NCBI GenBank assembly: GCA_029582165.1
Contig: CM055888.1
Span: forward strand, 32,727,908-32,791,907
Direction of reading: 5' to 3'
Source: Portulaca oleracea
Lineage: Eukaryota > Streptophyta > Magnoliopsida > Caryophyllales > Portulacaceae
Length of the DNA stretch: 64,000 bases
The first letter of the stretch is position 1, and every line of letters begins with the position of its first letter. Shown one piece after another: positions 45,460 to 55,451 of the stretch. Position numbers and translations under genes: made by a program. A model generated the notes under the pieces. The model ran no database searches, was not told the DNA's origin, and saw only the letters and a list, made by a program, of their open reading frames with translations.

Positions 45460-48400
45460 CTACTCATTTTCCTCTTCATCATCACTACTAATAATCTCGG
45501 TACAAACAGGGTCTAACATATTATCCTCCTCTATTCCCACCCCCTCTTCCCCCATAATGGATTCATTAGCATCATCGTTCATGGGTTCCTCATCACTTAA
45601 GACATCTCGATCTTCGATTTGGTCCTCATCAATGCCAGATAGTGTAGGAGGATTTTCAGTGCTATCCTCTTGATACGCGGCATCATCAATGCCATCAATC
45701 GTTGACCTCGGCTTTATGATGAGTGTCGCCCACCACTGGTTTCTATCTCGCCTTGTACTAGGATAACGAGTATAAAACACTTGCATTCGTTGGGATGCCA
45801 GCACGAATGGTTCATATACTCAATACCATTTTGTGTGGTTCACATCCACGAGATTGTAATGGTCATGTTTGTTCAAACCATGGACGAAGTCAAACCAATC
45901 AACTTTGAACAAAAAAACTTTGTAATTGCCAAATCTTCCTAAGTATTCCAACTGAATCACTTCTTGGAGCGTCCCGTAGAAGTCTACGCCGTGCATTTCT
46001 TTGACATATACCCCAGAGTTGGCGTTCGACTTTCCTTGCCGTTGAACTTGGAAATTGTAGTTGTTAATGTAGTAATGGTTCCACCAACGCACATTTTTGT
46101 TGGGACAGTTGGCTAACGCTCGAATAAAGTCATCTGTTTCATTTGAATTGATAGCCTACACAATATAGTTTTAGCAAAGTCGTAAATTCAAGAAGACAAC
46201 ATTATGATCATTGAACTAGAATCTTATTAATTCAATGAAACTTGATCGTTCACCTTTCATTTAAACCATGCAAGAAATTGTTTGCTAAATTTGCTCCACA
46301 AATCCCCTATTTGTGTGCGTGGATGTGATAGACACATGTCTTCTTCAAATTGCCTTTCAACAAATAATTTAAGGTTTTAACTATGTAATTAGTTACATGG
46401 AGCATGTACATACACATAGCGGTGTGCAATCGTACATACCTTTCATATTTTTCCAACAACTCGCTATTTAAAAGAACGTATGCATGCGCCGCAACAAACT
46501 CTTGTTGGTTGAGGAACCTCTTTTGACCCTCACTAGGAGCATATCCAATGTTTGAGGAAAATACATCAGGGAGGGGTTCGTAACATCGTTAACGTGCTTC
46601 AGATCAAGGCATGCGTTTCTTTTAAGTTCCCTAGACTTTGTTTGAACTTCGGGGGCAAAATATGCCTCGCAGAAGTTTGCTATCTCCTCTGTTAGGTATG
46701 CATTGCAGATAGACGATTCTACTCGTGCCTTGTTCCCCACTTTTTTCTTTAAGTGGTGCAAAAATCTACAACATTTTACAAGTAACAAACATTGATGTTT
46801 CCTTAAGATACATAATTCATCTCATAGTAACTATGAAAGATATGTAATTTAGTTGTACTTTTCAAAAGGATACATCCACCTATACTGCACAGGTCCTCCC
46901 ATTGCTGCTTCTTAAGGAAGATGTACTGCAAGGTGTTCCATAACATTGAAGAAGGTAGAGGGAAATATCATTTCCAACTTGCATTGAATTTCCGGTATGT
47001 TTCTCTCTAACCGGATCATGTCACTCACCTTTACATTAGAAGCACATAAATCTCTAAAGAACTAGCTGAGTTTAGTCAATGGTTTCCAAACTTTTTGAAG
47101 AAGTAGCTCCCTGGTTGCAATTGGTAACAACCTCTCCATGAAAACATGACAATCATGGCTCTTCAACCCTTGCAACTTTGAATTTTTGGGATCGACACAT
47201 CTGCTCAGATTGCTCGCATAGCCATCAGGGAGTTTGAGGGCTTTCTACCACTCACACAAGGCCTTAACTTCTTCTTTACCCATTTGATAAGGAGCGTTCA
47301 ACATAGTTTCGGTGTTAGTCCCATCATAGTGATGAGTTTCTTGAATGTTTAGCCGACGACGGTTGGAATGGGTGGCTTGGTCCCTACGCGAGTTCTTATC
47401 GTCTTTTGTCTTGCCTTTAACACTCATGTTGGTATTCAGCACTTGATCAAATACATTCTTCTCAACATGCATGACACCCAAGTTGTGTCGGATTGATCAT
47501 TCCAATACGACAACTCCCAAAATATGTTTCTCTTGTTCCAATTGTGAGACTCTTAATGCCCATCAACACGGTTATGCTGTTCCGTGGAGCTCAAGAAATT
47601 ACATACACGATTCTAAATTTGTTCCCCGTTCAATCGAGGGGCTGGAGGTGAATTTTCTTCCTTATTCTTTGAGAAAGCGCTCTTATTTTTTCGAAATGGA
47701 TGGTTCTATGGGAGAAATTGTCTATGACAATCGAACCAAGAATGTTTCCTACCATGTTGTAACCAGCTAGCCTTTGTGTTCTACATACAGTGAGGACAAG
47801 ACATTTTCCCCGCTGTAGTCCAACCAAAGAGCATTCCGTATGTCGGAAAATCTCTTATGGTCCACAACACGGATGCCTTCATTTTAAAATTTTGCTTCTT
47901 GGAGACATCATACATGTCAATTACAACCTCCCATAAATGTTTCAACTCATCGATTAACGGTTGCAAGTAGACATCAAGATTGCCCTTTGGACTTTTCGGC
48001 CCAAGAATTAACAGAGTCAAAAACAAGCACTGCTTCTTCATGCACAACCAAGGTGGCAAATTATATGGAGTTGCAATCACCGGCCAACATGAATACGTCT
48101 GAACGAAACTGCCGAAAGGTGCAAAACCATCTGTGCATAGCCCCAACCGTACGTTTCGGGGTTCGGACGCAAATTCCTTATGGAGGGCATCGAAATGCTT
48201 CAACGCTTCAGTATCGCACGGATGAACCATAGTTCCATCTTCACGTGCATTCATTGAGTGCCACCTCATGTGCTCTGTAGATGTCTTAGTTGCATACAAT
48301 ATTTGCAACATCGACCCGATTGGGAAGTAAATCAATTGCTTGTGTGCAATGCGTTTCCCACGCAACGTCGTTTTAGCATACCTATCGGCTCTGCAATGGT

Positions 48401-49115
48401 CACACTTATCTAAGTCAACTTTCTCCTTCCAAAACAACACGCACCCATTGGGACACTCGTCGATTCTCTCAGGTGGAAGTTCTAACGCACCAGGCAATTT
48501 CTTCGCTTGATAGTAGGTGTCTGTCATCTCATTGCCAGGGGGACATACGTCTTTCATTAAGGCTAACAGACTGTCCATGGCTTTATTTGGGAGATTGTAC
48601 TCACATTTTATGTTAATCATCCGTGAGACAACCGACAACAAAGACACGTCGCAACCTTCATACAGAGGCTTTTTGGAGGCATCGAGCATTTCTAAGAACT
48701 TCTTAGTCCCTTCCTCTGGCTCATCTTCCCTCGTATCATCACCGCAGCTCAAAGGCATATGGCCCATGGCATCGGTGATCATTTCTTGCATACTGTTGAC
48801 ACCTCCATTACTAGAAGACCCATCAACAACAGTGCTAACAGTTTGACCACTACTCGCGAGATTTGCAAACGTCTCTACGTGACTTACCCAAACATAATAA
48901 TTTGGACGAAAGCCGTGTTTGTACAAGTGTAGCTTCACAGTATCCTCGTCAACGTACTTCATGTTTTTGCATTTGCTACAAGGACACCTAAGTTTCCCCA
49001 AACTGCTCCATTGTTTTGCAACAGGTATAAATTCTTCATTCACACTATGTACGAATTCTACACTACGATATTCACCATCATGTCTTTCATACATCCATTT
49101 TCTACTAGTCTCCAT
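45460..49115 (-). pseudogene. TNPD-like transposase of CACTA C
   Basis: Start chosen at METSRKWMYERHDGEYRS (49115), where similarity to the Transpos_assoc domain begins; it includes RCPCSKCKN with Cys residues. Transposase_21 follows (LGLCTDGFAPFGSF, YSCWPVIATPYNLPPWLCMK, DVYLQPLIDELKHLW, TIRDFPTYGMLFGW, CPHCM; to 47781). It continues in frame after a stop (HGRKHSWFDCHR, MHVEKNVFDQVLN). DUF4218 follows (LKSHDCHVFMERLLP, FFNVMEHLAVHLP, GGPVQYRWMYPF; about 47200-46870), then DUF4216 (NSNANSGVYVKEM-like, YGTLQEVIQLEY, VDWFDFVHGL; about 46060-45830) and an acidic tail ending at 45460. Introns lie at about 46450-46350 and 46260-46155. Stops at 47783-47781, about 47070, about 46885 and 45820 indicate decay. 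TNPD is the catalytic transposase. Confidence 0.88.
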
Positions 49116-49335
49116 TATGTATTTAGCTGCATACAATATATATCATTGTAAGGGATTAACTCACAATTAATTAAAGCAAATACATACTTTCCATGAATAT
49201 AATGTATGCTATTATTTATTGTTAATAACTATGTGCTGTTTCATTGAAATTCAACTAAACTTTTATGACTATTAGTTAAAACTTCAAGAAAACTTTTTTA
49301 TGACATCTACAACTATGTTATGTCACCAGTCAAGA

Positions 49336-49992
49336 GGATCCTACTATTATCCAAGGAGAGTGTGTTTGTTCCTGTTAATATATGGTTGAAAAAGATTTTC
49401 ATGAGTCGTAGACTCTCCTTTATATTGTCTGATTCACCAAAAAGTAGCGCAATCTCAACAGAGAAATTGCGCGAGGTCTATAGTGCTTTGGGAGTTAGAA
49501 GCATCTCAGATTCGGTAGAATGCAGTGTTTCTATTGTGCAGCCTGGTGGGCATCAAGACAAGGTAGGAATGAAAGAGAAGCTTATAGTAAAGTGTCTAAT
49601 AGAAATCGTGTTGGGCTTTCTTGCATGTAAGATTCATGGATCCATCAAAGCATTGAATTTGCAGCATCGTGTCTTACTTTGATGGACCTATGAATCTTAC
49701 ATGCAAGAAAGCCCAGACAATTTCTATTAGACCCTTTAGTATAAGCTTCTCTTTTATTCCCACCTTGTCTTGATGCCCACCAGGCTGCACAAAAGAAACA
49801 CTACATTGTACCGAATCTGAGATGCTTCTAACTCCCATAGCACTATAGACATCGCACAATTTCACTGTTAAGATTGTGCTACTTTTTGGTGAACCAGACA
49901 AATAAAGGAGAGTCAATACGACTCGTGAAAGTCATTTTCAACCATAGATTTTCAGGTCACAACCACACTCTACTTATACACTAATAGGATCC
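49336..49992. repeat. hairpin 1: inverted repeat of a gene-like fragment in the C leader
   Basis: The left arm 49336-49650 and right arm 49677-49992 are reverse complements with roughly 90 percent identity by eye and a 26-nt loop. Both arms read, from the outside inwards, a similar peptide: EVYSALGVRSISDSVECSVS in the left arm and DVYSAMGVRSISDSVQCSVS in the right, followed by PGGHQDKVG in both. The conserved frame shows the arm derives from coding DNA, probably a host gene; NO VEIN-like histidine-kinase-type proteins have a related YxxLGVRxISESV stretch, which is only a tentative match. It lies about 200 bp upstream of the TNPD start. A transcript through it would form long double-stranded RNA. 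Confidence 0.75.
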
Positions 49993-50218
49993 AAACTCAA
50001 CCTCTTTTTATGACATCTATAACTAAGGTACTAGAACTATAAATTAACCTACTTACTACTATAAACTACCATGACTAATAACCTATATTATTATGTAGTA
50101 ACTGGTTGTTGAGTACTTAAGTTAGTAAATGGATGTGACATAATTAATAATAATTAATGTCTTCATTTGGAGTTATGTGTAATTAAGTTAGCAATTAGGT
50201 TGGATTAGCAACAAGTTT

Positions 50219-50592
50219 ACACGACCAACTTCGTTGGATAACTTAATTAAAGGCAGGTCTCTAAATGCCAATTCAACCTTGTTGTGATGAACACGCTCTC
50301 GGAGTTATATGTATGGGTGATCCACCGCTTGTGACGTAGCAAATGTCGATCGTTGTGCATTTAGCATCCCAATCCCTTATAAGACGAACACCCAAGAAAT
50401 CAAGATTAAGTTTCTGGGTGGTCATTTTATAACTGGTTGGGATGCTAAATACATAACGATCCACATTTGCTACGTCACAAGCGGTTGATCACCCATATGT
50501 ATAACCCCGACAACTTGTTCATCACAACTAGGTTGAATTGGCATTTAGAGACTTGCCTTTAATTAAGTTATCCAACGAAGTTGGCAGTCGCG
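50219..50592. repeat. hairpin 2 in the C leader
   Basis: Arms 50219-50399 and 50411-50592 with an 11-nt loop (TCAAGATTAAG). The outer part (CCAACTTCGTTGGATAACTT, then AATTAAAGGCA) and the inner part (AACACCCAAGAAA) are shared with hairpin 3, while the middle differs. No peptide is conserved. Confidence 0.75.
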
Positions 50593-50835
50593 TAAATTCA
50601 TTCCTAATCAAACATAATAACTAACTCACTTACTTATAACTACCAAAATAATCCAAACTCGACAGTTTTTTATGACATCTACAACTAAGCTACTTAAATG
50701 GTTGTTGAGTACTTACGTAGCAACTTGTTGTTGATTACGTAAATGGACGTGACATAATTATTTACAATTTATGTCTTCATTTGGAGTTATGAGTAATTAA
50801 GTTAGCGATTAGGTTGGGTTAGCAAAAATTTTACG

Positions 50836-51208
50836 CTACCAACTTTATAGGCTAACTTAAATAAAGGGATGTCTTCAAACAACAGATTCATAGTTCTTAT
50901 GGGGAACAATCTGTCAGACTTTTATAAATATGTCATCATGGGCTTGCGACGTATGAACGATGGTCCTGATGCATTTAGTTTCGCAAAAAGTTGTGAGATA
51001 AACTCCCAAAAAATCAAGATTTGATTTCTTGGGTGTTTATTCCATAACTTCTTCCTAAATTGAATGCGTCACGACCAGCATTCACACGTCGCAACCAAAT
51101 GAGGTTGACCTATTTATAAAACTATGACAGATTGTTCCCCATAACAACTATGAATATATTGTTTGAAGACGTGCCTTTAAATAAGTTAACCAATGAAGAT
51201 GGCAGTCG
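50836..51208. repeat. hairpin 3 in the C leader
   Basis: Arms of about 180 bp meet at about 51013-51021 around CCAAAAAATCAAGATTTGAT. The arms carry AACAGATTCATAGTT, GGGGAACAATCTGTC and TTTATAAATA. The right arm is duplicated downstream at 51264-51466. Confidence 0.7.
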
Positions 51209-51263
51209 AGTAAATTTGTTCCTAACCAAACATAATAATTAACTCACTTACTAATAACTACCA

Positions 51264-51500
51264 AAATCAAGATTTGATTTCTTGGGTGTTTATCCCATAA
51301 CTTCTTCCTAAATTGAATGCGTCACGACCAGCATTCATACGTCGCAACCAAATGATGACCTATTTATAAAACTATGACAGATTGTTCCCCATAACAACTA
51401 TGAATCTGTTGTTTGAGGACGTGCCTTTAATTAAGTTAACCAACGAAGTTGGCAGTCGCAGAAATTTGTTCCTAACCAAACATAATAATTAACTCAGTTA
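51264..51500. repeat. direct duplication of the right arm of hairpin 3
   Basis: Starts CAAGATTTGATTTCTTGGGT and ends CAACGAAGTTGGCAGTCGC, followed by the same flank CTAACCAAACATAATAATTA as hairpin 3 at 51224. It offers a second partner for the left arm. Confidence 0.75.
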
Positions 51501-51509
51501 CTAATAACT

Positions 51510-52440
51510 ACCAAAATCATTCATACTCAACCCTAATTTATAACATATAAAACTAACCTACTTAATTTGAATAATCATTCACATTCTCAAAAATTATTTT
51601 AACTTCATTTAACTAATTATTTAATTAAACTCAACCCTAATTTATAACTAAATTAATTTAACTTAACTAACCAAACATATACAATCAATTAACCCTAACC
51701 ACAACCCTAACCCATACGAACATATGCAAACATCCTATAACTAATTAAACTAATTAAACTAATTATTCATAACCTAGTAAACCCTAAATTATTCAAGTAA
51801 ATTAATCAAATTCAACGACATATATGAATTTTACAATTAAAAATCAACAATTTCAACAACATATACTCTTACATTAATAAACAACAATATTCTAACTTTG
51901 ATTTCAAGTCCTAACAACCTAATACTATAATAAACTCTAAACATTCATAACTCGCCCTAAATATTTACATTCAAAACATACACTATTCTAAATTTGATTT
52001 TCAAATAATAACTACACTAAAATTACTCAAGCTATAATAAACTCTAAACATTCATAATTCACCCAAAATATTTACACGCAAAGCATACACTATTCTAAAT
52101 TTGAATTTCAAACTATAACCACACTAAAATTACTCAAGTAAATTAATCAAATTCACCCTAAAAATTTACATTCAAAATATACACTACCCTAAATTTGAAT
52201 TTCAAACTATAACCACACTAAAATTACTCAAGTAAATTACTCAAATTCACCCTAAAAAGTTACATTCAAAACACAATTCTAAATCGAATTTCAAACCCTA
52301 AACTTGACTAACACTAAACACTACCCTAAATTTGAATTTCAAACCATAACCACACTAAAATTACTCAAATAAATTACTCAAATACAACAATATATATGAA
52401 TTTTACAATTAAAAATCAATAATTTAACTACAAAAATAAA
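51510..52440. other. AT-rich leader of C
   Basis: Low-complexity sequence with repeated ACCCTAAATTTGAATTTCAAAC, ATTACTCAAGTAAATTA and CCTAAAAATTTACATTCAAAA words (four to five diverged copies at 51900-52400). No gene. Confidence 0.5.
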
Positions 52441-52973
52441 TTAGGGGACTCACATTGGTGGTTACCGGAGATGTTGGCGTCGGTGGTTGCCGGAAGTGTG
52501 CGCACGATGGTCGCCGGTGGTCGTCGGTGGTCGCAGTGTCGGCCGGCGTTGACAGTGGTGGCCGGAGTGAAGGTGGTTGGGGCGGTGGTTGGGGTCGGGG
52601 TGTGAGAGGAACGAGCGAGATGGAGAGAGAAAGAGCAGCGTTTCGAATTGTATTCTGCCCGTTGCGTCATTCAAAAGGCCTAGTGACCGATAGCCAGCGA
52701 CCGATACCGTATCGGTCGCTGGCTCAGCGACCGATATAATTTCAAAGGAAATTAATATTGCAGTTGTCGTATTTATTGAGCCTCGTGACCGATACTCAAC
52801 GGCCGATACGGTATCGGTTGCTGGCTCAGCGACCGGTAATGTGAGCTTTGCGACCGATACCGTATGGGTCACTAAATAGCGACCGATATGGTATCGGTCG
52901 CTGCCTGTCGGTCGCCCGTGTCTATCCGAGCGACGATACATATCGATCGCCCCAGACGTTTCATGTTGTAGTG
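52440..52973. repeat. right terminal and subterminal repeats of C
   Basis: GC-rich GGTGGTCGCCGG words (52480-52600) are followed by repeated GCGACCGATA(Y)(G)GTATCGGTCGC words between 52685 and 52955 (about eight), and then the inverted repeat end TGTTGTAGTG. The sequence near 52900-52960 mirrors the left end. Open frames here are not genes. Confidence 0.82.
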
Positions 52974-53053
52974 TGAGTTCTTTACGTTTCATACATGGTT
53001 TGTTATGACTTAAGAGCGCGTCCGAAACCTTTCGTAAAAGGAGGTGAAAAGGG

Positions 53054-53620
53054 TGATGTTCGGGTTATTTTAGATCGTGTAGTGGTTTGTAGTTGAACAA
53101 AACGACATTGTCCACCCTCTTTGAGGGTTTCATGTCTCACATACTACTTAAAGAGCTTAGACTGGAAAGTGCTTGCCTTTCCATCCCAAGTAGCGATTGT
53201 AAAGGTTAGTATCTTATTTTGAGATTTAAGGGATACTAGGAAAATCTTTCCTTGAAAGATCCCGATTTTAGGAGTCTCGAGGTGATTCCTGGAAAACCCC
53301 CCTCAGGAAGGAAAGACGAATCGTATAAGATGCTGCGTAGACCTTTTATGGAGGATTCCTATTTGGAATCTTCTACTTGGAGTCCCTTGGAGTCCGAAGT
53401 ATTCAAGAGTACAAGGCTGGTCGAGGCGATTGTTTAAGAGACACGAGATAACACTCAGCTCCTACTATTTCAATTTATTTTTTTTGGGTTAATTTAGTTT
53501 AGATTAGGTTGGAATCCAAATATTTAGGTTTCCTATTCCGCCCCTAATTGGGGTGGTCCTGATTAAATGGAGTTCACCCTATCTTGTGGCCTAGAAAAGT
53601 ATAGACCACCTAACCCAACA
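53054..53620 (+). repeat. 3' LTR of D
   Basis: Starts TGATGTTCGGG after a purine tract and ends TAACCCAACA. It shares TTTCCATCCCAARTRG, TTTTAGGAGTCTCGAG, GATTCCTATTTGGAATCTTC and CTTGTGGCCTAGA with 31190-31698. It lacks about 55 bp present in the 5' LTR near 31350. A clear target duplication is not seen. Confidence 0.75.
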
Positions 53621-53862
53621 CCGGTGACGTAGCCCTATTTGAAGGTTTTGTAGCCTTGACTTAATTTTAGCCAACCACCTTAATCAACCCCCTTCAAAGG
53701 TCCTTTCAAACACCACTCCGATCACTACCGGTGCCACTGCCTATCGCCAAATCACCCACCCAGTACTGTCACCACGACCCATCGCCACTCAGACCACCAA
53801 AATTGAAACCAAAACATTAAAACCGAACCCATCTAGAATACTATCAAGTCAAGCCGAATTCT
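53621..53862. other. spacer between D and F
   Basis: About 240 bp, C-rich in 53700-53800 (CACCACTCCGATCACTACCGG). No gene or repeat recognised. Confidence 0.4.
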
Positions 53863-53867
53863 CCATA

Positions 53868-55291
53868 GTATTCGGTCTCATTTCAAGCCGAATTGATATC
53901 ATTTATAAGGTGTTTTGCTTATTTTAGCCCCTTGATTAAATATTAGTTATGATGATTTTGTGTTTTTGTAGAATAATAAAGAGTTAGAAGGAAAATGAGC
54001 TTAATCGAGGCTTTTTAGGGAATCCCGAGCAATTTCCCGAGCCGAGACCCGAAGCGAAACTGACTTGGGAATCCATTCCCCATTTCTGGTGCAAAAAAGG
54101 GCGTATCACCCGCTACATCCTTGTAGCGGGCGCTACAGCCCAAGGAAGGAAGAAGGGACAGAGGCAGATGGACATCGCGCCTGCCATAAGGACCTTCGCA
54201 CCCGCGAAAAGGAAGCTCGCGCCTGCCACCTGTTTCTCGCACCCGTTACATTGTGCCCAGAATTTAGCCCAGCCTTGCCAACAGAAGCAGGTCGCACCTT
54301 CGACCAAATCCGTGCCACCCGCAACCTCACGAAGATCAAAATCGCCTAGTTGCTTTTCGTTGTGTTGCACCCGCGACCAGAGGCATGCCGCCCTCGAACT
54401 ATCGCACTTCAGAATTGCTTAGTGACTTTTCTCACCCTCGTGCCCGCGAACGTGGGTGTGTCGCCCGCGATGGCCTACTGTGTGCGAATGATTTGGAGCT
54501 GCAGCTAGCTAGGGCTTTAATTAAGGGTTTTGGGCCATGTATTTATTCCATCTTTAAATACCCCAAACAATTTAGCATTACTATTTTTTAGACTTAGAAT
54601 TAGACAAGGATTAGAGTAGAATTAGGTTTTATTGCATTTTTCTTATATTGCCTTTATCCTCGCGAATGAAAAAATTTCAATTTTTTTATTAAGCTTTAAT
54701 TGTTCTTCGAGTTTTCTTTTCTTTCATTGTAATCAACTCTCTCTCTTTTAATCAATTCAAGCAATTTCCAAGTTCTTGCTCTCTTCAAAGTTTTCATTGT
54801 TGATTTGCATTCAAAGCTTTCTAGTGCTAGTTCACCACCAATCCAACTTTTAGTGAGGAGGAGGATTAAGAGTCACAAACTCTACTTCAAGTGAGGATTT
54901 GGGGTTTCTTAGTAATCCAAATCATAATTTTCTTGCTTGTTCGGAGGAAAATTCGATGTGAAGGATTCGAGATGAAGAATTAAGTGAAGATTTAATGCTT
55001 TGAAGGTATAATTTCTTGTTCTCAATTTTATCATTTGATTTAGTTTTTCATTCATTGCTTTTAATTGCTTTCTTAGTTAGAGATTTACTTTCTCGTTGAA
55101 ATAAGGTTAGATTATCTTTTCACGCTTTCTTGATGATTGAATCCATGTTTAGTTAATCTAATTGTTTTTCATTATTTATTTCTTTTTGCATTTGAAAACC
55201 CCCAATCAAACTAGTTTCCTAGAAGCCTAACACCCCATCCCTGAGGATCGACAACCCTTACCTTAGAAACCACTAAATCTACGACCGAACA
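53868..55291 (+). repeat. 5' LTR of F
   Basis: 1424 bp, ends GACCGAACA. GC-rich at 54000-54470 with CCGCGA and CGCGCC-type words, then TTTAAATACCCC (TATA-like) at 54553 and a T-rich leader. The open frames in 54015-54591 on both strands have no similarity to known proteins and also occur in the 3' LTR; they are not called genes. Confidence 0.8.
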
Positions 55292-55292
55292 A

Positions 55293-55310
55293 TGGCGTCG
55301 TTGCCGGGGA
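55293..55310 (+). promoter_or_regulatory. primer binding site, tRNA-Asp type
   Basis: TGGCGTCGTTGCCGGGGA matches the complement of the 3' end of plant tRNA-Asp(GTC) with one mismatch. This primer is common in Athila and related elements. Confidence 0.8.
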
Positions 55311-55451
55311 TGGTGTTATTTGGTAGATTAGGATTATTGGTTTGTGTAAATACTTTATTGCTTTCTAGATTCTTCCAAGAAAAAAAATGTAGTCACAAAA
55401 ATTGATTATCGAAAAAAAATAAAAAAATATATATATAAAAAAAAGAGAATT

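Larger units (their letters stand above)
37767..52976 (-). mobile_element. CACTA (En/Spm) DNA transposon C with target duplication TGA
   Basis: The ends at 37770 and 52973 are CACTACAACA inverted repeats, flanked by the 3-bp duplication TGA (37767-37769, 52974-52976). Three-base duplications and CACTA ends define the superfamily. The 15.2-kb body holds subterminal GCGACCG repeats, a TNPA-like and a TNPD-like gene on the minus strand, a minisatellite intron, an L1 insertion and three long hairpins. It lies in element D. Confidence 0.95.
30951..53620 (+). mobile_element. copia-type, gag-only LTR retrotransposon (element D), host of CACTA C
   Basis: The two LTR copies end TAACCCAGCA (31698) and TAACCCAACA (53620), and a TGGTATCAGAGCC primer site follows the first. 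Between them lie a copia-type gag remnant and about 3 kb of unrecognised sequence; no integrase or RT is seen, so D was non-autonomous or is deleted. CACTA C (37770-52973) sits about 80 bp before the 3' LTR. The purine stretch AAAAGGAGGTGAAAAGGG (53036-53053) precedes the 3' LTR as a polypurine tract. No convincing target duplication was found, so the outer ends are approximate. Confidence 0.65.

Noticed and set aside
47987..49170. Plus-strand ORFs over the TNPD-like gene
   Set aside because: Shadows of the Transposase_21 coding strand.
54015..54591. Overlapping ORFs in the LTR of F, repeated at 58800-59201
   Set aside because: Present in both LTRs, on both strands, with GC-rich composition; no domain and no conserved start.
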